A DNA stretch of 36,693 bases from JAJKIV01 sp036274195 (lineage in GTDB: Bacteria; Gemmatimonadota; Gemmatimonadetes; Gemmatimonadales; Gemmatimonadaceae): positions 1 through 36,693 of the forward strand of contig DASUGD010000131.1 of NCBI GenBank assembly GCA_036274195.1, given 5' to 3'. The notes under the pieces are model-generated. The model searched no databases, was not told the DNA's origin, and was given only the letters and a program-made list of their open reading frames with translations. The translations under genes were made by a program, and so were the position numbers. Below, one piece after another: positions 32,022-36,693 of this stretch. The stretch's first letter is position 1; every line of letters begins with the position of its first letter.

Positions 32022-33387
32022 CGTCGGGTCCCCGGTTTCGACGCCGCACGACGCGTCGCGCGCCATTCACGTGTCGCATCTCGGAAAGCAGTACCAGCTG
32101 GGCGCCCGGGCGAGATATCGCACGCTTCGCGAGGCGCTCGTCGACAGCGCGGTGAGCATCGCGCGGTCCATTGGCCGCGGCGGCACTCGCCGCGCACCGG
32201 AGCGCTTCTGGGCACTCGACGACGTGTCGTTCGACGTCGCGCACGGCGAGGTCGTTGGCATCATCGGGCGGAACGGGTCCGGGAAGAGCACCCTCCTCAA
32301 GATCCTCTCGCGGATCGTCGAACCCACGAGGGGCACGGTGGACCTCGTGGGACGGGTCGGGTCGCTGCTCGAAGTCGGCACCGGCTTCCACCCGGACCTG
32401 ACCGGGCGCGAGAACATCTTTCTCAGCGGCGCGATCCTCGGCATGCGCCGCACGGAGATCGAGAAGAAGTTCGACGAGATCGTGGAGTTTGCCGAGGTGG
32501 ACCGCTTCATCGACACGCAGGTGAAGCACTACTCGAGCGGCATGTACATGCGCCTCGCGTTCTCCGTGGCCGCGCACCTCGAGCCGGACATTCTCGTCGT
32601 GGACGAAGTGCTCGCTGTGGGCGACGCCGCATTCCAGAGGAAGTGTCTCGGAAAGATGGGGACGGTCGCGCGGCACGGGCGCACGGTGCTCTTCGTGAGC
32701 CACAACATGGGCGCGGTGGTCTCGTTGTGCTCGCGAGCCCTGTTGCTCGACGCTGGGCGACTGGTCCTGGAATCCGACCCCATCACCGTGGCCGGGCGGT
32801 ATCAGGCGATGCTCACGGCGGCGCCAGCCGCAACGACGGATCTCTCCGACGCCGACCATTACGGATCCGGCAAAGCGCGGTTCGTGTCGCTCCGGCTCGT
32901 GCCGGAGCGACGCGATGGAAGCACGCGGGAAATGATGTGTCCGGGGAGCCGCCTGCGAGTCGAGACGCGCATCGTCTGCTCCGCGCCGGTCGACAGCGCG
33001 AACGTCGGCATCACGATCTACGACGCCAGTGGCTACCGACTGGTCGACGCCAACACGGCGATGCAGGGGCGCTTCGTCTCCATGCAGCCCGGCGACGAGG
33101 CGCACGTCGATTTCGCGCTCGATGATGTCCGCCTCAAGCCCGGGACGTATCTCGTCGGTCTCTGGATGGGACGCAGCAACGTCGAGAACATCGATGGGAT
33201 TCTCTACGCGGCCACGCTCGAGGTCGAGCCCGACCCGCAGCAGCTCCAGCACTCGGAGCAGTTCCCGGGCTCGTACCTGTGCGCGTTCAGGCACGATGTC
33301 ATGATCTCGAGCCCGGCCGACGGCATTGCCGCGCCCGGCGTTCGCGATGAACCGGGGCAGCGCAGCGCGGCAGGCGCTTCCCGTTAG
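32011..33387 (+). CDS. Polysaccharide ABC transporter ATPase with C-terminal carbohydrate-binding domain (Wzt-like)
   Basis: Nucleotide-binding half of the exporter, 458 residues. Walker A GRNGSGKST (86-94), the signature YSSGMYMRLA (174-183) and Walker B ILVVDEV (194-200) followed by LAVGD are present. After about residue 280 comes a beta-rich Wzt_C domain (FVSLRLVPE, RVETRIVCSAPVDSANVGITIYDASGY, FALDDVRLKPGTYLVGLWMG). In O-antigen systems of the E. coli O8/O9a kind this domain reads the finished, end-capped chain before export, so the exported glycan probably carries a terminal cap. The ATG at 32011 lies inside wzm. The TAG stop is embedded in a CGTTAGGC word. Confidence 0.92.
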   Translation: MSSDVGSPVSTPHDASRAIHVSHLGKQYQLGARARYRTLREALVDSAVSIARSIGRGGTRRAPERFWALDDVSFDVAHGEVVGIIGRNGSGKSTLLKILSRIVEPTRGTVDLVGRVGSLLEVGTGFHPDLTGRENIFLSGAILGMRRTEIEKKFDEIVEFAEVDRFIDTQVKHYSSGMYMRLAFSVAAHLEPDILVVDEVLAVGDAAFQRKCLGKMGTVARHGRTVLFVSHNMGAVVSLCSRALLLDAGRLVLESDPITVAGRYQAMLTAAPAATTDLSDADHYGSGKARFVSLRLVPERRDGSTREMMCPGSRLRVETRIVCSAPVDSANVGITIYDASGYRLVDANTAMQGRFVSMQPGDEAHVDFALDDVRLKPGTYLVGLWMGRSNVENIDGILYAATLEVEPDPQQLQHSEQFPGSYLCAFRHDVMISSPADGIAAPGVRDEPGQRSAAGASR

Positions 33388-33399
33388 GCGATCCGAACC

Positions 33400-34767
33400 G
33401 TGCGAATCCCTCACGAGCACCGTCGCGGCCTGGAGCAGATTCGGGCGACCCTCGATTCGCTCGAGCCCTCGAAGGTGGAGGTGTGCGCCGCGGGCAATGG
33501 GGGCACGAAGGTGGTGGGCGACGTCACCTGGGCACGCGTGACGCACTTCGACGATGATTGTCATCCCGGCCGGCCCCGCATCTTGTTCATCGGGCAGGCC
33601 GAGAGCACGCACGCACACGCCTGGGTCGACCTGCTGGCGGGCGCGGACATCAACGTGCGAATGTTCGCGCTTCCCGGCGGCGTTCCGCCGGATTCCTGGG
33701 AAGTTCGCACCTACGTGAGCACGCCGACGAGTCGACGCCTCGATAGCCGAACGCGACGCCGCCTGTATCCGGCGGGGCGCCTGGCACGCGCCCCCAAGCG
33801 TGCGTACGCACGGCTCATGTCCAGCGACCGAGCGCTCGAGCAGCGTTGGCTCGCGCAGGTGATTCGCGAGTGGAAACCGAACATCGTCCACACGTTGGGT
33901 CTCGATCCCGCGGGCGAGTTCTACTACGACACACGGAAGCAGCACGGTGTCGAGGCCGCGGCGGTGTGGGTGGCGCAGACGCGCGGAGGATCGGATCTCT
34001 CGCTGGCGCGCTACGACGAGGCGCGCGCCTCCCGTCTGGGAGCGGTGCTGCGAGCGAGCGACTGCATTCTGAGCGACAACGCCGTCAACTTCGAGATTGC
34101 TCGCGACATGGGCGTTGCGACCGAGCAGCTCTCGCCGATCGGCACCGTGCCGGGCACCGGCGGCGTCGACATCGACGCGCTTCACTCGTACGCGAGCGGG
34201 CGCCCCTCGTCGCGTTCGGTGATCGTGTGGCCGAAAGCGTATGAGTGCCCCTGGTCGAAGGCTCTCCCGGTCTTTCAGGCGCTCGTGACGCACTGGGACC
34301 GCTTGCCGCCGTGCGAGCTGCACCTGCTCGCCATGGAGCCGGAGACGCGCATGTGGTTCCATTCGCTTCCGGGTGAGATCAGGCAGGCGTGTCACATCGA
34401 AGACCGAATTCCTCGCCACGAGGTGCTGCAGCTCATGGGGCGTGCGCGCGTCATGCTGGCCCCCTCACTGGTCGACGGCACGCCCAACTCGATGTTCGAG
34501 GCGATGGCGACGGGTGCCCTCCCGATTCTCTCTCCGCTGGACACGATTCGGCCATTGGTGCGGGACGGGTCGAATGTGCTGTTCGCGCGAAACCTCTACC
34601 CCGATGAGATCGGGGAGGCGCTCGTGCGCGCGATGCACGACGACGTGCTCGTGGACTCGGCGGCAGACCGCAACCTCGCGCTCGTGCGACAGCTGGCCGA
34701 CCGATCTGCCATTCGCCCACGTGTCGTGGCCCTGTACGAGTCGCTCGCGGCCGGGAGGCTCTCGTGA
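33400..34767 (+). CDS. Glycosyltransferase family 4
   Basis: GT-B transferase of 455 residues, starting at GTG 12 nt after the wzt stop. The first 55 residues before RILFIGQAESTHAHAW are atypical, so the true start may be later. Then WKPNIVHTLGLDPAGEFYY and VWVAQTRGGSDLSL belong to the acceptor domain, and SVIVWPKAYECPWSK to the donor domain. LAPSLVDGTPNSMFEAMATGALPILS is the nucleotide-sugar motif, where the first Glu of EX7E is replaced (DGTPNSMFE). Co-located with the ABC exporter and two nucleotide-sugar genes, it probably builds the glycan exported by them. The sugar is unknown. Confidence 0.85.
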   Translation: MRIPHEHRRGLEQIRATLDSLEPSKVEVCAAGNGGTKVVGDVTWARVTHFDDDCHPGRPRILFIGQAESTHAHAWVDLLAGADINVRMFALPGGVPPDSWEVRTYVSTPTSRRLDSRTRRRLYPAGRLARAPKRAYARLMSSDRALEQRWLAQVIREWKPNIVHTLGLDPAGEFYYDTRKQHGVEAAAVWVAQTRGGSDLSLARYDEARASRLGAVLRASDCILSDNAVNFEIARDMGVATEQLSPIGTVPGTGGVDIDALHSYASGRPSSRSVIVWPKAYECPWSKALPVFQALVTHWDRLPPCELHLLAMEPETRMWFHSLPGEIRQACHIEDRIPRHEVLQLMGRARVMLAPSLVDGTPNSMFEAMATGALPILSPLDTIRPLVRDGSNVLFARNLYPDEIGEALVRAMHDDVLVDSAADRNLALVRQLADRSAIRPRVVALYESLAAGRLS

Positions 34768-35687
34768 GAGCGCTCGTCCTTGGTGGTGCCGGGATGCTGG
34801 GGCATCGGCTGTGGCATGAGCTGGACAAGCACATGGATGCGTTTGCCACCGTTCGCGGTTCTCCCGACGACTACGCCTCGCTGGGCTGGTTCGACTTGCC
34901 ACACGTCATTGGCGGCGTCGATGTGCACTCGGACGCGGATCTCGAGCGCGCGATGTCGGAGGCCAGACCGGACGTCGTGGTCAACGCGGTGGGCATCGTC
35001 AAGCAGCGGCGCGACGCGGAGAGCGCGACCACGACGATCGCCGTGAATGCCCTGCTGCCGCATCGTCTCGCGGATCGTTGTGCCGCGGTGGGCGCGCGCC
35101 TCATCCACATCAGCACGGACTGTGTGTTCGCCGGGACCAAGGGCACGTACACCGAACAGGACGTCCCGGACGCGAACGACCTGTACGGCCGGAGCAAGCT
35201 GATGGGCGAAGTGGACCGCGACGGCTGCCTAACGATCCGGACCTCGATGGTCGGTCGCGAGATCCGGACGTCTCGCGGCCTGTTCGAGTGGTTCTTCGCC
35301 CATCGTGGGCAAGTCGTGCCTGGCTTCACGCGCGCGCGGTTCAGCGGGCTCACGACCACCGAATTGTCGCGAGTGATCGCCGATATCATTCAACGCCATC
35401 CCGAGCTTCGGGGCGTGTGGCACGTTGCTGGCGATCCGACAACCAAGTTCGACCTTCTCTCGATCGTGAACGACGCGTTTGGCCTGGGCTCCACGCTTCG
35501 GGCGGACGAGTCGTTCGTCTGCGACCGCACGCTCGACGCGAGTCGTTTCATGAACGCGACGGGGTATCGCCCGCCCTCGTGGCCGGCGATGGTGGCCGAG
35601 CTCGCGGCCGACCCGACGCCCTACGACGCATGGGCACTTCAGTGGACCTCGACCGCACACGGCCGCTCGACGGCAAGCACATCGTAG
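34764..35687 (+). CDS. RmlD-like NAD(P)-dependent sugar-nucleotide reductase
   Basis: Extended SDR of 307 residues. The cofactor loop is LVLGGAGMLGH (4-14). The active site has HISTDCVFAG (catalytic Ser/Thr) and YGRSKLMGE (YxxxK). The family reduces 4-keto-6-deoxy nucleotide sugars, for example dTDP-4-keto-L-rhamnose. Next to a CapE-type dehydratase it more likely reduces the UDP-2-acetamido-4-keto intermediate to a UDP-L-HexNAc such as L-RhaNAc or a precursor of L-QuiNAc/L-FucNAc, as WbvR- or WbjC-type enzymes do; this is inferred from context. The GTG overlaps the GT stop (GTGA, 34764-34767) and has a GGGAGG site 7 nt upstream. Confidence 0.85.
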   Translation: MRALVLGGAGMLGHRLWHELDKHMDAFATVRGSPDDYASLGWFDLPHVIGGVDVHSDADLERAMSEARPDVVVNAVGIVKQRRDAESATTTIAVNALLPHRLADRCAAVGARLIHISTDCVFAGTKGTYTEQDVPDANDLYGRSKLMGEVDRDGCLTIRTSMVGREIRTSRGLFEWFFAHRGQVVPGFTRARFSGLTTTELSRVIADIIQRHPELRGVWHVAGDPTTKFDLLSIVNDAFGLGSTLRADESFVCDRTLDASRFMNATGYRPPSWPAMVAELAADPTPYDAWALQWTSTAHGRSTASTS

Positions 35688-36693
35688 TCACCGGTGGAAC
35701 CGGGTCGCTCGGCAGGGTGCTCGTCCGCCGGCTGTTGGGCGGCGAGATGGGGCGCCCTCGCCGGATCACGGTGTTCTCCCGGGACGAGGCGAAGCAGCAC
35801 GACATGCGGCTCCACTACAAGAACCGCGTGGTCGCGACGGACGAAATCGTCTATCGCAATTTCAGCGAGCTGCTCACGTTCGTGATCGGTGACGTCCGCG
35901 ACTATCACTCGGTGGCGTCGGTCCTCCGTACGGCCGATGTGGTGGTGAATGCCGCGGCGCTCAAGCAGGTCCCGACGTGTGAATATTTTCCGTACGAGGC
36001 CGTCCAGACGAACATCACTGGTCCCGAAAACATCATTCGGGCTATCCGCGAGAACGGACTGGCGATCGAGACCGTCGTCGGCGTCAGCACCGACAAGGCG
36101 TGCAAGCCCGTCAACGTGATGGGCATGACGAAAGCGATCCAGGAGCGCGTGTTCACGTCGGCGAATCTCACGTGTCCGGACACTCGATTCGTCTGTGTCC
36201 GCTACGGGAACGTGCTCGCGTCCCGCGGGTCAGTGATCCCGCTCTTTCACGAGCAGATTCGGAGTGGCGGTCCGGTGACCATCACGACGACCGACATGAC
36301 GCGCTTCCTGCTCTCGCTCGAGGAGGCCGTCGACACGGTGTTTGCCGCGATGCGCGGCGCGCGTCGAGGCGAGACCTACATTCCGCGCGTGCCGTCGGCA
36401 AAGGTCACGGACGTGGCGCGCGCCCTCGTTGGTGAACGGAACATCGAGACTGTCGTCACAGGCATTCGCCCCGGGGAGAAAGTACACGAGATCCTGATCT
36501 CGGAGGAGGAGTGTCACCGCAGCGTGGATCGCGGAAAGTACTACGCGATCCGACCCGTGCTCCCCGAGCTGCATGACGACCAGGAGCCCGAGTCAGCACT
36601 GCCAGGCGAGTACAGCTCGGCGAACGAAGTCATGAGCTATGACGACGTGGTCGCGCTGCTCACGCGGCAGAATCTGCTCCTGGCGGAGGAAGT
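35630..36693 (+). CDS. CapE/WbjB-like UDP-GlcNAc 4,6-dehydratase/epimerase (3' end outside window)
   Basis: NAD(P)-bound extended SDR acting on UDP-GlcNAc, the first step of UDP-L-FucNAc or UDP-L-QuiNAc synthesis. About 354 residues are visible with no stop, close to or slightly beyond the CapE length, so little is missing. Motifs are IVVTGGTGSLGRVLVRRLL, FSRDEAKQHDMR, VVNAAALKQVPTCEYFPYEA and GVSTDKACKPVNVMGMTK. In the last the Tyr of YxxxK is Met (MGMTK), the Ser-Met-Lys triad known from CapE. RPGEKVHEILISEEE is the C-terminal signature. The ATG at 35630 lies inside the RmlD-like gene, overlapping by 58 nt; GTG at 35642 is an alternative. Confidence 0.92.
   Translation, partial: MGTSVDLDRTRPLDGKHIVVTGGTGSLGRVLVRRLLGGEMGRPRRITVFSRDEAKQHDMRLHYKNRVVATDEIVYRNFSELLTFVIGDVRDYHSVASVLRTADVVVNAAALKQVPTCEYFPYEAVQTNITGPENIIRAIRENGLAIETVVGVSTDKACKPVNVMGMTKAIQERVFTSANLTCPDTRFVCVRYGNVLASRGSVIPLFHEQIRSGGPVTITTTDMTRFLLSLEEAVDTVFAAMRGARRGETYIPRVPSAKVTDVARALVGERNIETVVTGIRPGEKVHEILISEEECHRSVDRGKYYAIRPVLPELHDDQEPESALPGEYSSANEVMSYDDVVALLTRQNLLLAEE

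Noticed and set aside
31963..34419. Very long open frame (818 codons) on the minus strand opposite wzt and the GT4 gene
   Set aside because: Rich in Arg, His and Glu with no family motif. It mirrors two well-supported genes and is open only because stop codons are rare at this GC content.
415..35234. TTA codons as a developmental regulation device (bldA-like)
   Set aside because: TTA codons occur in alaS and other housekeeping genes, and the surrounding word appears equally in frames without TTA, so the word rather than the codon is the signal.
415..35234. CCTAACG sites as telomere-like or transposon-end repeats
   Set aside because: They are single, scattered, never tandem, not paired in inverted orientation, and lie inside conserved genes.
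1..36693. tRNA, rRNA or insertion sequence
   Set aside because: I saw no cloverleaf, rRNA core motif, transposase or terminal inverted repeats with target duplications anywhere in the window.

Overview
The window is a GC-rich (roughly two-thirds GC by eye), densely coding bacterial chromosome segment. Gene content and style fit a Gram-negative soil-type bacterium. I favour Gemmatimonadota or a relative in the FCB supergroup, because of the GC content, a GGGPS-type prenyltransferase, an LEA14-like lipoprotein and LPS/exopolysaccharide genes. This is an inference, since no rRNA or other taxonomic marker is present beyond recA and alaS.

Layout. (1) 1-15044, all minus strand: a cell-surface polysaccharide operon. 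It reads from a WecA/TagO-like initiating sugar-phosphate transferase with an unusual C-terminal extension through a GT2, two GT4s, a CgeB-like GT, a GT4, a Wzy-like polymerase, a GT4, an AsnB-type amidotransferase, another GT4, a WaaE-like GT2 and a NodU/CmcH-type carbamoyltransferase cut by the left edge. Neighbouring genes mostly overlap by 4 nt. (2) 15253-21263, minus strand: housekeeping genes hflX, an LEA14-like lipoprotein, rarA, a ZIP metal transporter, an unknown protein and cca. (3) 21371-21793, plus strand: a lone unknown gene. (4) 21829-27819, minus strand: a tightly coupled operon of alaS, a small unknown gene, a GGGPS-family prenyltransferase, a CpsB-type PHP phosphatase, gmhA and a FabG-like reductase. 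(5) 27842-30900: a plus-strand methyltransferase facing recX, then recA and yraN on minus. (6) 31182-36693, plus strand: a second polysaccharide locus with an ABC exporter (Wzm/Wzt with a C-terminal glycan-binding domain), a GT4, an RmlD-like reductase and a CapE-like 4,6-dehydratase cut by the right edge.

Together the two surface loci supply initiation, chain assembly, decoration (amidation, carbamoylation), nucleotide-sugar synthesis and export of one or two glycans. gmhA adds heptose supply and the CpsB-type phosphatase a possible regulatory link.

The strongest signal not explained by genes is a short word, GCCTAACG (complement CGTTAGGC). I count 19 exact octamers and 22 of its CCTAACG core, spread over the whole window, in every reading frame, in stop codons and between genes. 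Other notable points are G-rich 7-bp repeats at gene boundaries (one a perfect 19-bp-stem hairpin), a probable AUC start for hflX, and candidate leaderless promoters for alaS, yraN and the 21371 gene.
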